A stretch of 64,000 nt of DNA, from the NCBI GenBank assembly GCA_017507805.1, contig JAFWAC010000024.1, forward strand, positions 1-64,000. The letters run 5' to 3'. The position numbers were made by a program, and so were the translations under genes. The notes under the pieces are model-generated. The model saw only the letters and a program-made list of their open reading frames with translations, did no database searches and was not told where the DNA came from. Positions within the stretch are counted from its first letter, which is position 1. Each line of letters starts with the position of its first letter. Shown in pieces: positions 17,716 through 27,433 of the stretch. The DNA comes from Clostridia bacterium. Its GTDB lineage: Bacteria > Bacillota > Clostridia > Oscillospirales > Acutalibacteraceae.

Positions 17716-18422
17716 AATTCCTCACCCACACCCTCGGTAATCTTGAAGAACAAATCCTCCAGGCTTTCTCCAGCGGCTTCAATCTCCGTTTTGGCAACAT
17801 TTGCACAGATGCAACCGTTTTGCATAATAATTGTTCTGTCCCAAAGCATATCAATGCTGTCAATCATATGGGTGCTTATAAGCAGGGAAGCACCCTCTGC
17901 GGCAAGCTCGGTAAAGACAGACTTTAATTCCTTGATTGCATGCGGGTCAAGACCGATCATTGGCTCGTCAAACAAAAGGATTTTAGGCTTAGTAAGCAAT
18001 GCACAGCAAATGCTGAGCTTTTGTTGCATACCCTTTGAAAGCTCGTCGCCGAATTTTTTGATTTTGTCTGAAAGCTCAAACCGTTCAAGTAGCTCCTGCT
18101 TATATTCCCTGTAATCCTTTAATTTATATGCCCTTGCCACAAATTCCAGATGCTCGCCAACTGTAAGGTTGGGGTAAAGCGCTGGCATCTCCGGTACATA
18201 TCCCAAAATTCTCTTAGCTTCAAGACTTTTGTTGTTATAACCGTTTGCGGTTATAATGCCGTCATACCTAAGAAAACCCATAATAGATTTTATAACAGTG
18301 CTTTTTCCGGCACCGTTAGGACCTAAGAGTACGGTTATACTGCCTTCCGGTATCTCAAAGGAAATATCATTGCAGGCATATATTTTACCGTATTTTTTTG
18401 TCAAATGTTCAACCCTTAGCAT
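17712..18422 (-). CDS. ABC transporter ATP-binding protein
   Basis: A 236-residue ATPase that energises the membrane partner encoded immediately downstream. Walker A (GPNGAGKST), a degenerate signature LSKGMQQKLSI, Walker B (ILLFDEP) and a switch histidine (ISTHM) are all present. ABC-2 exporters commonly have KGM in place of GGQ. I chose the ATG at 18422 (MLRVEHLTKKYG). An in-frame TTG three codons earlier is possible but has poorer spacing. Confidence 0.93.
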   Translation of the reverse strand: MLRVEHLTKKYGKIYACNDISFEIPEGSITVLLGPNGAGKSTVIKSIMGFLRYDGIITANGYNNKSLEAKRILGYVPEMPALYPNLTVGEHLEFVARAYKLKDYREYKQELLERFELSDKIKKFGDELSKGMQQKLSICCALLTKPKILLFDEPMIGLDPHAIKELKSVFTELAAEGASLLISTHMIDSIDMLWDRTIIMQNGCICANVAKTEIEAAGESLEDLFFKITEGVGEEL

Positions 18423-18434
18423 AATCAACAACCC

Positions 18435-19136
18435 TTATAAATTCAAAATATCTTTTGTAACCTCACCTGCAATAATAAGCCCTGCCGTACCCGGCACAAA
18501 GGCACAGCTTGCAGGAATACTTTTGCCACCCATACCTTTAAGACTGCTTTTTCTCGGCTCCTCCCTTGAGTAAACCACCTTAAGACCTTTCACACCGCGC
18601 TTTTTCAGCTCATACCGCATAACACGCGCCAATGGACAGACAGAGGTTTTGTAAATATCACTTACCTCTAATTCGTATGCGTTAAGCTTGTTTCCTGTGC
18701 CCATAGAGCTGATTATCGGTGTGCCGCTTTTTTGCGCATTTATTATAAGCTCAATTTTTGAGGTGACGGTATCTATCGCATCTACAATATAATCATATTG
18801 AGAAAGGCTTAATTTTTCGGCGGTTTCTGCACTGTAAAAAAGCTTGTGCGCTGTCACCCTGATTTCGGGATTAATATCTGCTATGCGTTTTTTCATAGCT
18901 TCGGTTTTATCCATTCCTACCGTGCTTTGGGTGGCGATTATTTGGCGGTTTAAATTTGTTATATCTACAGTGTCGCTGTCGATTAAGTCAATAGCACCAA
19001 CACCTGTCCTTGCAAGGGCTTCTGCCGCATATCCGCCCACGCCGCCCAAACCGAAAACGGCAACCCTTGAATTTTTAAGCTTTTGAAGGGCTTCATCGCC
19101 TAAAAGCTGAGCTGTTCTTGAAAATCTCTTGTCCAT
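18435..19136 (-). CDS. tcdA: tRNA threonylcarbamoyladenosine dehydratase
   Basis: A 233-residue member of the ThiF/E1 family that cyclises t6A at position 37 of ANN-decoding tRNAs in an ATP-dependent reaction. The N-terminal sequence RFSRTAQLLGDEAL and the nucleotide-binding GLGGVGGYAAE at residues 29-39 are typical. So is the RRGVKGL-type late region ending VYSREEPR. tsaB and tsaE, which help make t6A itself, are far away at 54.9-56.0 kb. Confidence 0.93.
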   Translation of the reverse strand: MDKRFSRTAQLLGDEALQKLKNSRVAVFGLGGVGGYAAEALARTGVGAIDLIDSDTVDITNLNRQIIATQSTVGMDKTEAMKKRIADINPEIRVTAHKLFYSAETAEKLSLSQYDYIVDAIDTVTSKIELIINAQKSGTPIISSMGTGNKLNAYELEVSDIYKTSVCPLARVMRYELKKRGVKGLKVVYSREEPRKSSLKGMGGKSIPASCAFVPGTAGLIIAGEVTKDILNL

Positions 19137-19211
19137 TTTTTATCCCTTTTATAAATTTATTATTTAAATTTTAAATCTATTGCTTTTTTTTGTCAAGTAG
19201 TTACTTTAATA

Positions 19212-19240
19212 TTGCTTTTTTTATATCGCTTTGTTAAAAT
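19212..19240 (+). promoter_or_regulatory. Candidate promoter of the TIM-barrel pair
   Basis: TTGCTT and TAAAAT lie 17 bases apart, about 40 bases before the first ATG, which has a GGAGATGG site. Confidence 0.5.
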
Positions 19241-19278
19241 AAAGCTATAAAAATTCATATTGGTTTGGAGATGGTAAA

Positions 19279-20184
19279 ATGTTGGTTTCAACTACTATTT
19301 CAGCCCTTTGCAAGCTTACCGATATTAAGGATGCAATCCGAATAACGGCAGAGGCGGGCTTTGATGCTTTTGATATGCCGTTTTTCGGAAAAACAATGGA
19401 GCTTTTTTCGGGTGATGATTATGTCGAAAAGGCTAAGGACTTGCGTAAATATGCAGACGGCTTGGGTATAGTCTGCAATCAGGCGCACGCGCCTTGTCCG
19501 TCAAGTCGACCTGATTTGGAGACTACAAAACAGATTTACAAGGATATTGTGCGCTCAATGGAGGTAGCTTCCGTTTTAGGCGCTAAAATTATTGCTGTGC
19601 ATCCCGTACAGCATTTGAAGTACGCCGAGCACCCCGATGAGCTTTTTGAGATGAATGTTAAATTCTATAAAAGCCTTATTCCTTACTGTGAAAAATTCGG
19701 TATCAGGGTAGGGTGTGAGAATATGTGGCAGGACAATTCACGCACACAGGCTATCACCGAAAGCACCTGCGCCCGCGCATGGGAATTTTGCAAGTATCTT
19801 GATGCGGTAAACAGTGAGTGGATTGTAGGTTGTCTTGATATCGGTCATGTTTCTCTTGTTAATGCCGATATTCCTGAATTTATACATAAGATGGGGAATA
19901 AACGCTTGCGGGCGTTGCATATTCACGATACCGATTATGTAAAGGATTTACATACAATGCCCTTTTTGGGTAAAATAGATTATCATGCCGTTTGCAAGGC
20001 TTTGGGTGAAATCGGGTATGAAGGCGATGTCACCTTTGAGGCGGACGGCTATGAGAATTACGGTTATGCAAATCAGTTTCCGTTGGAGCTTATGCCTGCA
20101 GCGGAGAAGCTTTTGTGCAGTGTAGGTAAATACCTCGCTTCGGAAATAGAAAAAAACAGAAAAAATGAGAGGGAAGCAATATGA
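19279..20184 (+). CDS. Sugar phosphate isomerase/epimerase family TIM-barrel protein (copy 1)
   Basis: A 301-residue xylose isomerase-like TIM barrel that probably isomerises or epimerises a sugar or sugar acid. Metal-binding blocks typical of the family are visible: CENMW, GCLDIGH, HIHDTD and the late TFEAD. The next gene encodes a close paralogue and overlaps it by four bases, so the two arose by tandem duplication and are translated together. The substrate cannot be inferred from sequence alone. Confidence 0.88.
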   Translation: MLVSTTISALCKLTDIKDAIRITAEAGFDAFDMPFFGKTMELFSGDDYVEKAKDLRKYADGLGIVCNQAHAPCPSSRPDLETTKQIYKDIVRSMEVASVLGAKIIAVHPVQHLKYAEHPDELFEMNVKFYKSLIPYCEKFGIRVGCENMWQDNSRTQAITESTCARAWEFCKYLDAVNSEWIVGCLDIGHVSLVNADIPEFIHKMGNKRLRALHIHDTDYVKDLHTMPFLGKIDYHAVCKALGEIGYEGDVTFEADGYENYGYANQFPLELMPAAEKLLCSVGKYLASEIEKNRKNEREAI

Positions 20185-21047
20185 AAATTTCGACATCAAC
20201 ATACGCTATGTGCAACAGACTATCTCAGGAGGAGGCTATAAGGGCTATCGCCGAAGCAGGCTTTAATGCATTTGATATTTCTCTGGAAAGATTGCAAAAA
20301 AAGGATAATACTCCCTATACGATGGATTATGCAAGGGAGCTTCGTGCCCTTGCTGACGGGCTTGGAATAGAATGTAATCAGGCACATGCACCCTTTCCGT
20401 CAAGTGTGGGAGACACCCAAAAGGATGCCGAAATTTATAAATCCATAATTTTTGCAATGGAGTTTGCCGCCGCTTTGGGTGCAAAAATAATTGTTGTTCA
20501 TCCAAAACATCATCTGTGCTATGCCGAATGTGCTGATGAGCTTTTTGAGATGAATGTAGAGTTTTATAAAAGCCTTATTCCTTACTGTAAAAAATTCGGT
20601 ATTAAGGTTGCCTGTGAAAATATGTGGCAAAGCAACAAAAAAACAGGAGCTGTTACCGACAGCACCTGCTCAAGAGCTTGGGAGTTTTGCAAATATCTTG
20701 ATGCGATTGACAGTGAGTGGATTGTCGGCTGTCTTGATATCGGTCATATTTCGCTTGTCAATGCCGATATATCCGATTTTATACATAAAATGGGCAACAA
20801 GCGTCTGCAGGCATTGCATGTTCACGATACCGATTATGTCAGAGATTTGCATACCTTGCCATTTTTGGGTAAAATTGATTTTAATGCTGTTGTAAAGGCG
20901 CTTGCCGAAATTGATTACAAGGGTGACTTAACCTTTGAAACCACCCTTTATGCACGCAGCTTCCCCGATGAGCTTTTGGCAGATACCTTTAAAATGGAAT
21001 ACGCGGTAGCTAAGTATTTGGCAGAACAGGTGGAAAAATACAGATAA
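20181..21047 (+). CDS. Sugar phosphate isomerase/epimerase family TIM-barrel protein (copy 2)
   Basis: A 288-residue paralogue of the preceding protein. Long near-identical blocks include FEMNVEFYKSLIPYC, AWEFCKYLDA and SEWIVGCLDIGH. The metal-site residues are kept. The C-terminal region after TFE is shorter and different (TTLYARS instead of ADGYENY), so the substrate may differ or the proteins may form a heteromer. The ATG overlaps the upstream stop (ATGA). uvrC follows 47 bases later. Confidence 0.88.
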   Translation: MKISTSTYAMCNRLSQEEAIRAIAEAGFNAFDISLERLQKKDNTPYTMDYARELRALADGLGIECNQAHAPFPSSVGDTQKDAEIYKSIIFAMEFAAALGAKIIVVHPKHHLCYAECADELFEMNVEFYKSLIPYCKKFGIKVACENMWQSNKKTGAVTDSTCSRAWEFCKYLDAIDSEWIVGCLDIGHISLVNADISDFIHKMGNKRLQALHVHDTDYVRDLHTLPFLGKIDFNAVVKALAEIDYKGDLTFETTLYARSFPDELLADTFKMEYAVAKYLAEQVEKYR

Positions 21048-21094
21048 ACGGGCTTTTGTCCTGTTTTGGTGATTTTTGATACGGAGGTGATTTT

Positions 21095-22924
21095 TTGCAG
21101 GAGCTTAAAGCAAATGAAAAACTAAAAGAGCTGAAGGCGGCGGCAAACCGATTGCCGCAACAGCCCGGTGTCTATATAATGAAGGATAAAAACGGCTCTA
21201 TTATTTATATAGGCAAGGCAAAGGCGCTTAAAAACCGCGTAACTCAGTATTTCGGCGCGGGTAATCAGCACACCGAAAAGGTGCGCAAAATGGTTTCAAA
21301 TGTAGACCGCTTTGAGTTTATAGTTTGTGACAGCGAGTTTGAAGCCCTGATTTTGGAAAACTCACTTATCAAACAAAATCAGCCTAAGTATAATATACTT
21401 CTCAAGGACGATAAAGGCTACTCCTATATTAAAATCACCAATGAAAAATGGCGCAGAATTGAAACCGCAAAGCAACTTGATAATACAGGCGAGTTTATAG
21501 GTCCGTATAATTCCGGCTTTGTTGTAAAGGAAACGGTTGACGAGGTGCGCAAAATTTTCAAATTGCCTGATTGTAACCGAAATTTCGACACTGTAAGCCG
21601 ACCTTGCCTTAATTTTCATATCGGACTTTGTGAAGCACCCTGCCGCGGAAAAATATCACATTCGGAATATATCGAAACGGTTGAAGCGGCAAAGGATTTT
21701 ATAAAAAAAGGGGATATGGGCGAGTCCTCTTTAGAAAACTTAACCGCCAGAATGGAAACAGCTGCCGAAAATCTGCAGTTTGAGCTTGCGGCAAGACTGC
21801 GGGACAGAATAAATGCCATTAAAAAAATAAAGGAACGCCAGAAGGTTGTAAGCATTTCCTATAAATCACAGGATGTAATTGCAACTGCCCTTATGGGTGA
21901 AATCGCCTGCGTGGCGGTTTTTGTTTACCGAAATTTCCGACTTTGTGATAAGCAACATTTTTTTGTGGACGGCTTTGATAACCGCGATGAGGTTTATTCG
22001 GAATTTTTACAGCAGTATTATCTTGATAAACAGGATATCCCATCAAGAATTATTATAGACACCGATACACAAGGCTACGAGACAACCGAAAAATGGCTTT
22101 GCGAAAAATCAGGGCATAAGGTAAGCTTTATAAATCCTAAACAGGGTGAACAGCTAAAGCTTCTGGATATGTGTGTTAATAACGCGGCGGAAAACCTTTC
22201 GGAACGAACCGAACGCACAGGCAGGGAAATGTCTGCGCTTAATGAGCTTGCCGCGCTTCTGGGGCTTGACACAGTGCCGCGCTATATAGAGGCTTACGAT
22301 ATTTCAAACACTGCCGGCAGTGACAATGTTGCCGGAATGATAGTTTTTCGTGAGGGCAGACCTTATAAACCGGCATATAAAAGGTTTAAAATCAAGGGCT
22401 TTTCAGGTCAGGATGATTACCGTTCAATGGCAGAGGTGCTTGACAGGAGATTTTCTGAATACCAAAAAGGTAATGATGAAGGCTTTAAAACCTTGCCCGA
22501 TTTAATTCTTTTGGACGGTGCAAAGGGGCAGATTAATGCCGTTTTGCCTGTTATGGAGAAATACGGCTTGAATATTCCTGTTTTCGGTATGGTTAAGGAC
22601 TCTAAGCACCGCACCAGAGCTATTGCCACCACCGGCGGAGATATTTTAATTAAATCAAACAAACGCGCATTCACCTTGGTTACAAAAATTCAGGATGAGG
22701 TTCACCGCTTTGCAATAGCCTATCATAAATCGTTGCAATCCAAGCGGTTGTTGAAATCCGAATTGCTGGATATTGAGGGGGTTGGCGAAAAAAGGACCGA
22801 ACTGCTTTTAAAGCATTTCGGCAGTATAAAAAAAATCAAAGGAGCTTCGGCTGAGGAGCTTTCGGCAGTTAAAGGTATTAATGCCGATACAGCGCAAAAT
22901 ATCTATAATTTTTTTAAAAAGTGA
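21095..22924 (+). CDS. uvrC: Excinuclease ABC subunit C
   Basis: Makes both incisions in nucleotide excision repair with UvrA and UvrB. The 609 residues hold, in order, the GIY-YIG nuclease (PGVYIMKDKNGSIIYIGKAKALKNR), a UvrB-binding UVR motif near 210-245, an RNase H-like nuclease domain (EAYDISNTAG, LILLDGAKGQ) and a C-terminal helix-hairpin-helix pair. The start is a TTG after GGAGGTGA. No LexA box is apparent just upstream. Confidence 0.96.
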   Translation: MQELKANEKLKELKAAANRLPQQPGVYIMKDKNGSIIYIGKAKALKNRVTQYFGAGNQHTEKVRKMVSNVDRFEFIVCDSEFEALILENSLIKQNQPKYNILLKDDKGYSYIKITNEKWRRIETAKQLDNTGEFIGPYNSGFVVKETVDEVRKIFKLPDCNRNFDTVSRPCLNFHIGLCEAPCRGKISHSEYIETVEAAKDFIKKGDMGESSLENLTARMETAAENLQFELAARLRDRINAIKKIKERQKVVSISYKSQDVIATALMGEIACVAVFVYRNFRLCDKQHFFVDGFDNRDEVYSEFLQQYYLDKQDIPSRIIIDTDTQGYETTEKWLCEKSGHKVSFINPKQGEQLKLLDMCVNNAAENLSERTERTGREMSALNELAALLGLDTVPRYIEAYDISNTAGSDNVAGMIVFREGRPYKPAYKRFKIKGFSGQDDYRSMAEVLDRRFSEYQKGNDEGFKTLPDLILLDGAKGQINAVLPVMEKYGLNIPVFGMVKDSKHRTRAIATTGGDILIKSNKRAFTLVTKIQDEVHRFAIAYHKSLQSKRLLKSELLDIEGVGEKRTELLLKHFGSIKKIKGASAEELSAVKGINADTAQNIYNFFKK

Positions 22925-22953
22925 GTGAATTTTAATAATTTATTAACTATTTG

Positions 22954-22982
22954 TTGACAATTTTTTTAGATTATGTTATGTT
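22954..22982 (+). promoter_or_regulatory. Promoter of the NhaC-type antiporter
   Basis: TTGACA and TATGTT lie 17 bases apart, 61 bases before the chosen ATG. A small inverted repeat (ACGGTG with CACCGT, 22996-23019) lies in the leader. Confidence 0.65.
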
Positions 22983-23043
22983 ATTTCTATATCGTAACGG
23001 TGTAATTTAGCTTCACCGTTCTGAAAATAAAGGAGTGTTAAAA

Positions 23044-24666
23044 ATGCAGATTAAAAAAATACTTCCCAAAGCACTAATTCTTTGCTTCGCAATCGCTTTT
23101 GCGGTACTTTGCGCAGTGACAGGCTCTGTTACTGACCCTGTGGGCACATTGTGGTCGCTGTTTCCGCCGGTTGTAGCTATTTGCCTGGCTCTTATAACCA
23201 AAGAGGTTTATTCCTCATTGTTTGTGGGTATCTTAGCGGGCGGATTGCTTGCAACAGGCTTTAAGCCAATTGTGACGATTGACTCTATTGTTACAGACGG
23301 TTTCACCTCTGCAGTTTCGGGTAGCGCAGGAATATTTATATTCTTAGTTATTCTTGGTATTATCGTTGCTTTGTTTAATAAAGCCGGCGGCTCACAGGCT
23401 TTTGGCAGATGGGCATCAAAGCATGTCAAGACCAAAATAGGTGCTGCAATTGCGACCTTCCTTTTTGGTGTTTTGATTTTTATAGATGACTATTTCAACT
23501 GCCTGACTGTTGGCGCAGTTATGTCTCCTGTTGCTGACAAAACAAAGATTTCCCGTTCAAAGCTTGCGTATATTATAGATGCTACTGCTGCACCCGTTTG
23601 TATGATAGCACCGATATCGTCATGGGCAGCCGCGGTTACTCTTTATGTTCCCGAGGATGTTGACGGAATGGCTTTGTTTTTAAATTCAATTCCTTTCAAT
23701 TTCTATTCATTGCTCACCTTTGTTTTCATAATCGCAATTTCAGTTATGAGATTTGATTACGGTCCTATGAAGCTTCACGAGCTTAATGCTGCAAACGGCG
23801 ACCTTTTCACTTCCGAAAAAGACAGTGCTGACGAGGCAGAGGAGGAAGCTTACAATTTAAAAGCAAAGGTTATAGACCTTCTGCTTCCTATAATTGTGTT
23901 GATTGGTGTTTGTGTATTTTCTCTGTTCTACATAGGCAGATGTATAAATGCAGAAGGCTTTGCTTCTGCAAACTATGACAGCAGTCTTTCTTTCGGTGAA
24001 GCCTTCAGTAATACCGATGCAACAATCGGTCTCCCTTGGGGCGGTCTTATTACACTCTTGTTCGTTATAATCTATTTCATTGCTCGCCGTTTGATTTCCT
24101 TTAAGGACGCAATGGCTTGTATTCCCAAGGGCTTTATTGCAATGGTGCCCGCAATTTTGATTTTAACCCTTGCCACAACCTTGAAAAATATGACAGGTCT
24201 TTTGGATTCCGATGCATTTGTGCAGAATTTATTGGCTGATGCAAGCGGTCTGAACAATTTCTTGCCTGCTATTATATTCTTGGTTGCTTGCTTCATTTCT
24301 TTTGCAACGGGTACCTCATGGGGTACATTCGGTATTCTTATTCCGATTGTTATTCCGATCTTCGGTGCTGAAAGTGCACTTGGTATAATCGCTGTTTCGG
24401 CTTGCCTTGCAGGCTCTGTTTGCGGTGACCATTGCTCACCCATATCCGATACAACCATTATGGCGTCTGCGGGTGCACAGTGTGACCATATAAACCATGT
24501 TTCCACACAGTTACCGTATGCCATTACAGTTGCCGCAATTTCTTTCGTTTGCTATATAGTTGCAGGATTTGTGTCAAATTGGATGATAGTTCTGCCTATT
24601 GGTGCAGTAATAACTGTTGCAACTCTGTTTGTAATTAAGGCTATCTCCTCGAAAAAAACAGGTTAA
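23044..24666 (+). CDS. NhaC family Na+/H+ antiporter
   Basis: A 540-residue membrane antiporter with about twelve hydrophobic segments. The conserved IDDYFNCLTVGAVMSP block and the later GTSWGTFGI and GDHCSPISDTT motifs mark the NhaC/YheL superfamily. Its members exchange sodium, or small organic acids such as malate and lactate, for protons. I chose the ATG at 23044 because AAAGGAG lies eight bases before it. A GTG nine bases upstream overlaps that site. A strong terminator follows. Confidence 0.92.
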   Translation: MQIKKILPKALILCFAIAFAVLCAVTGSVTDPVGTLWSLFPPVVAICLALITKEVYSSLFVGILAGGLLATGFKPIVTIDSIVTDGFTSAVSGSAGIFIFLVILGIIVALFNKAGGSQAFGRWASKHVKTKIGAAIATFLFGVLIFIDDYFNCLTVGAVMSPVADKTKISRSKLAYIIDATAAPVCMIAPISSWAAAVTLYVPEDVDGMALFLNSIPFNFYSLLTFVFIIAISVMRFDYGPMKLHELNAANGDLFTSEKDSADEAEEEAYNLKAKVIDLLLPIIVLIGVCVFSLFYIGRCINAEGFASANYDSSLSFGEAFSNTDATIGLPWGGLITLLFVIIYFIARRLISFKDAMACIPKGFIAMVPAILILTLATTLKNMTGLLDSDAFVQNLLADASGLNNFLPAIIFLVACFISFATGTSWGTFGILIPIVIPIFGAESALGIIAVSACLAGSVCGDHCSPISDTTIMASAGAQCDHINHVSTQLPYAITVAAISFVCYIVAGFVSNWMIVLPIGAVITVATLFVIKAISSKKTG

Positions 24667-24707
24667 AAATTGATTTTAACGGAATATAATAATAACAAGG
24701 TGAACCA

Positions 24708-24750
24708 ACGGGGCTGTCTCACTTTACATTAGTGAGACAGCCCCGTTTTT
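24708..24750. terminator. Bidirectional terminator between convergent genes
   Basis: A perfect stem pairs CGGGGCTGTCTCACT with AGTGAGACAGCCCCG over a short AT loop, followed by TTTTT. It sits just before the end of the convergent dehydrogenase gene. Its GGGGCTGTCTC arm is shared with the ends of the repeat at 33981-34205. Confidence 0.9.
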
Positions 24751-24753
24751 ATA

Positions 24754-25740
24754 TTAAGATTCTACTGTAAGAACAACCTTTCCCACATTTTGTCCCTTGT
24801 AAAGGATATCATGTGCGGCTTCAGCATCCTGAATGGGTAAAACCTTGTAAATTGTAGGCTTAACCTCTCCGCTTTCAACCTTTGGCCAAACCTTTTCAAC
24901 AAGCTCTGCAAGAATTTGAGCTTTAACCTCAGGTGTTCTTGAACGAAGTGTGCTGCCTATAATTCTAACATTTCTGACATAAATATTTTTAAGGTCGATT
25001 TTGGTTTCGGTACCTGCTAAGGCGGCAATCATAATCCAACGGGCACCGTGCTTTAAATAGTGGATGCATTTACCCATTATCTCGCCGCCCAAGCAGTCGA
25101 TTGCAACATCAACCGGGTGTCCCTTTTCAAGCTCCTCTTTTAACACCTCCGATATATCCTCCTTGGTAGTAACAACAACCCTGTCTGCCTTTAAATGCTT
25201 TATGCTTTGGGCAATTTCGTCTGTTAAAACAGTGGTTATAACACGCACACCAAAGGCTTTTGCCATTGGTATTATGACACTTGCTAAGCCGCTTGCGCCT
25301 GCATTCATTAAAAGTGTATTTCCTTTTTCGATTTTGCCCTCAATAAAAAGGTTCAGATAGGCGGTTGCAAAGGCTTCGGGTATAGCCGCAGCCTCTATCA
25401 TAGAGCAGTTTTTAGGAACGGGCATTAGCATATCGTATTTCACATTGGCATACTCTGCATATCCGCCGCCACCCAAAAGGGCACACACCTTGTCACCGAT
25501 TTTCCAATCGGATTTTTTTGCGGCTTCGGCGCCAATCTCAACAATAGTACCAGCAATTTCAAGCCCCATCCATTCGGGACAACCGGGGGGCGGGGGATAG
25601 TCTCCCTCTCTTTGCATCAGGTCTGCGCGGTTAAGCGCGGCAGCCTCTATTTTCACAAGACAATCCTCGGAACCGCAAACGGGATTTGGAACATCGTCCC
25701 ACCTAAGACTTCTGTCATCATTTACAAGTATAGCTTTCAA
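24754..25740 (-). CDS. Quinone oxidoreductase-like MDR dehydrogenase (PIG3 type)
   Basis: A medium-chain NAD(P)H dehydrogenase of 328 residues without the catalytic zinc cysteines. The block QREGDYPPPPGCPEWMGLE marks the quinone oxidoreductase PIG3/TP53I3 branch. LLMNAGASGLASVII is the dinucleotide-binding turn. I prefer the TTG at 25740 (MKAILVNDD), nine bases after AGGAG, to the TTG at 25749, which abuts that site and overlaps the upstream stop. It is the last gene of an operon with the dehydroquinase homologue and an SDR. Confidence 0.88.
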   Translation of the reverse strand: MKAILVNDDRSLRWDDVPNPVCGSEDCLVKIEAAALNRADLMQREGDYPPPPGCPEWMGLEIAGTIVEIGAEAAKKSDWKIGDKVCALLGGGGYAEYANVKYDMLMPVPKNCSMIEAAAIPEAFATAYLNLFIEGKIEKGNTLLMNAGASGLASVIIPMAKAFGVRVITTVLTDEIAQSIKHLKADRVVVTTKEDISEVLKEELEKGHPVDVAIDCLGGEIMGKCIHYLKHGARWIMIAALAGTETKIDLKNIYVRNVRIIGSTLRSRTPEVKAQILAELVEKVWPKVESGEVKPTIYKVLPIQDAEAAHDILYKGQNVGKVVLTVES

Positions 25741-25745
25741 AAAAA

Positions 25746-26507
25746 TCAACTCCTAATATTTTTTCTTATATCTATTATGTTTCTAATAAGTGGCTGGTCC
25801 GGTGTGTCTAACGAACCATACGATTCTACACACAGGTACATACAAACACCAAAGCTTGGACCAATATAACGGATTATTCTGCCGTTACCGCTTACCAAAA
25901 ATAAAAGCTTTTTGCTTGTCATAGCTTTTATTTTCAATATCGCTTCCAGATATTCAGGTACCTCATCAATGCTTTCGGCACAATTAACGATTTTTATTAT
26001 ATCTGCACCGCGTTCTGTCTGACCTTTAGCAATCATAAGATTTTCCTCAACGGTAGTGCTTTTAAAAGTGTGGCTTGACATAAGCACCTCACCGCCGAGA
26101 GAATGTATTTTATCAATAAGTGTTTTTTGCTTTTCTATTGCAACAGGGTTGGTTGTTAATTCATATTGCGGAGACCTGTCATACAAATCACCCATTACAT
26201 CAAACAATGTTGCGCCCGCGTCAAGACATTTTAAAAGTAGCTCAGCACATTGGTCATCAGTGTAGTTTTCACTATAGCCGCTACGGTAACTTGTAACATA
26301 AATCGGCAAGCTACGGCAGGCAGAGAAAATTTTTCTCAAATTTTCTGTTGTGCGGTATTCGGGCTTTAGCTTTTCTGCTTGAATTCCGATTGCTTCAGCA
26401 CCCGCTTTTATAGATTTTTCTATTTTTGAAATACATTCATTTGGTGTACTGCATTGAATCATTGCGGTAACAAGCGGTTGTTCTGAATTTAAAAAAGACG
26501 GTTTCAT
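25746..26507 (-). CDS. Type I 3-dehydroquinate dehydratase homologue
   Basis: A 253-residue TIM barrel resembling AroD. The key positions of that family are kept: H146 in LMSSHTF, the Schiff-base lysine K172 in DIIKIVN, and R213 in the GRIIRYIG loop. These match E. coli H143, K170 and R213 closely. The N-terminal ELRVD block is replaced by GIQAEKL, so it is a diverged member. Its partners are an SDR and an MDR dehydrogenase, not shikimate genes. A role in catabolism of a cyclic or keto-sugar compound is inferred. Confidence 0.75.
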   Translation of the reverse strand: MKPSFLNSEQPLVTAMIQCSTPNECISKIEKSIKAGAEAIGIQAEKLKPEYRTTENLRKIFSACRSLPIYVTSYRSGYSENYTDDQCAELLLKCLDAGATLFDVMGDLYDRSPQYELTTNPVAIEKQKTLIDKIHSLGGEVLMSSHTFKSTTVEENLMIAKGQTERGADIIKIVNCAESIDEVPEYLEAILKIKAMTSKKLLFLVSGNGRIIRYIGPSFGVCMYLCVESYGSLDTPDQPLIRNIIDIRKNIRS

Positions 26508-26511
26508 AAGC

Positions 26512-27267
26512 TTACTCCTTGTTGGTCAAGAAATTTCTTCCACCGTCTAAAAGGAAATTCACACCTGTTATAGACCGCGCGCTGTCAGAAATTAAATATA
26601 ATATCATATCTATTATTTCTTGCGGTTCTGCCGCATATCCTAAGGCGGTTTTCATGCTTGCCATTCCCGGACGCGTAAGCACAGGTCCCGGAGAAACACA
26701 AACACAGCGTATACCGTATTTGCTGCCGTACATCGCTACCGATTTGGTGAGACCGTGCATAACACCGCTTTTCGAGGTCGAATACGCAACATTGGATTTG
26801 CTACCCTCCTCACCGGTAATAGAGCCGATATTGATTATAACACCGCTTTTTTGCTCCCGCATTTGCTTTAGAACAGCATGGTCGAAATAAAACTGTCCTT
26901 TTAAATTAACATCTATACCCCAATCAAAAACCTCAATGGGTGTGTCGGGAAATTCCGTTCCGCCTGCATTAAGCATACGAAGCTCTGCCCCGCCCGCAAA
27001 GTTCACCATAACATCTATACTGCCAAATGTACAAACGGTAGTATCCCTTACTCTGCAAACCTGATTGTAATCCCTTACATCGCATACTGCAGCGATTGCC
27101 TTTCCTTCGCCCTCGGCATTGATTTCATCTGCCTTTTGATCTAATGTGCCCTTGTTTATATCGGACATAACCACATTACCGCCAAGCCTTGCAAAATTTT
27201 GAGAAAAAAGCAATCCCATACCCGAAGCTGCACCGGTCACAATGGCGGTCTTACCGTTAAAATTCAT
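26512..27267 (-). CDS. SDR family oxidoreductase
   Basis: A 251-residue short-chain NAD(P)H dehydrogenase. The cofactor turn is TGAASGMG near residues 11-18, NFAGG is the NAG-type motif, and the catalytic set is S around INIGSITGEEG with YSTSKSG as YxxxK. The late SPGPVLT and C-terminal GVNFLLDGGR are typical. The substrate is unknown. It is the first gene of the three-gene minus-strand operon, with a four-base gap to the next gene, and it is divergent from an AraC regulator. Confidence 0.93.
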   Translation of the reverse strand: MNFNGKTAIVTGAASGMGLLFSQNFARLGGNVVMSDINKGTLDQKADEINAEGEGKAIAAVCDVRDYNQVCRVRDTTVCTFGSIDVMVNFAGGAELRMLNAGGTEFPDTPIEVFDWGIDVNLKGQFYFDHAVLKQMREQKSGVIINIGSITGEEGSKSNVAYSTSKSGVMHGLTKSVAMYGSKYGIRCVCVSPGPVLTRPGMASMKTALGYAAEPQEIIDMILYLISDSARSITGVNFLLDGGRNFLTNKE

Positions 27268-27433
27268 TTTAATCCCACCTTAAAATTATAAGCTTATATT
27301 CATTAGGATAATTGCCGCCTGTAAATATGTCAATGCAAAAAATGCCATCAATTTATATTTTCCGATATAAAATCAAAAATATTTCATTGATTTTTTTATA
27401 AAAAGCGTTATAATTTGTGGTGAGGTGAGTTTG

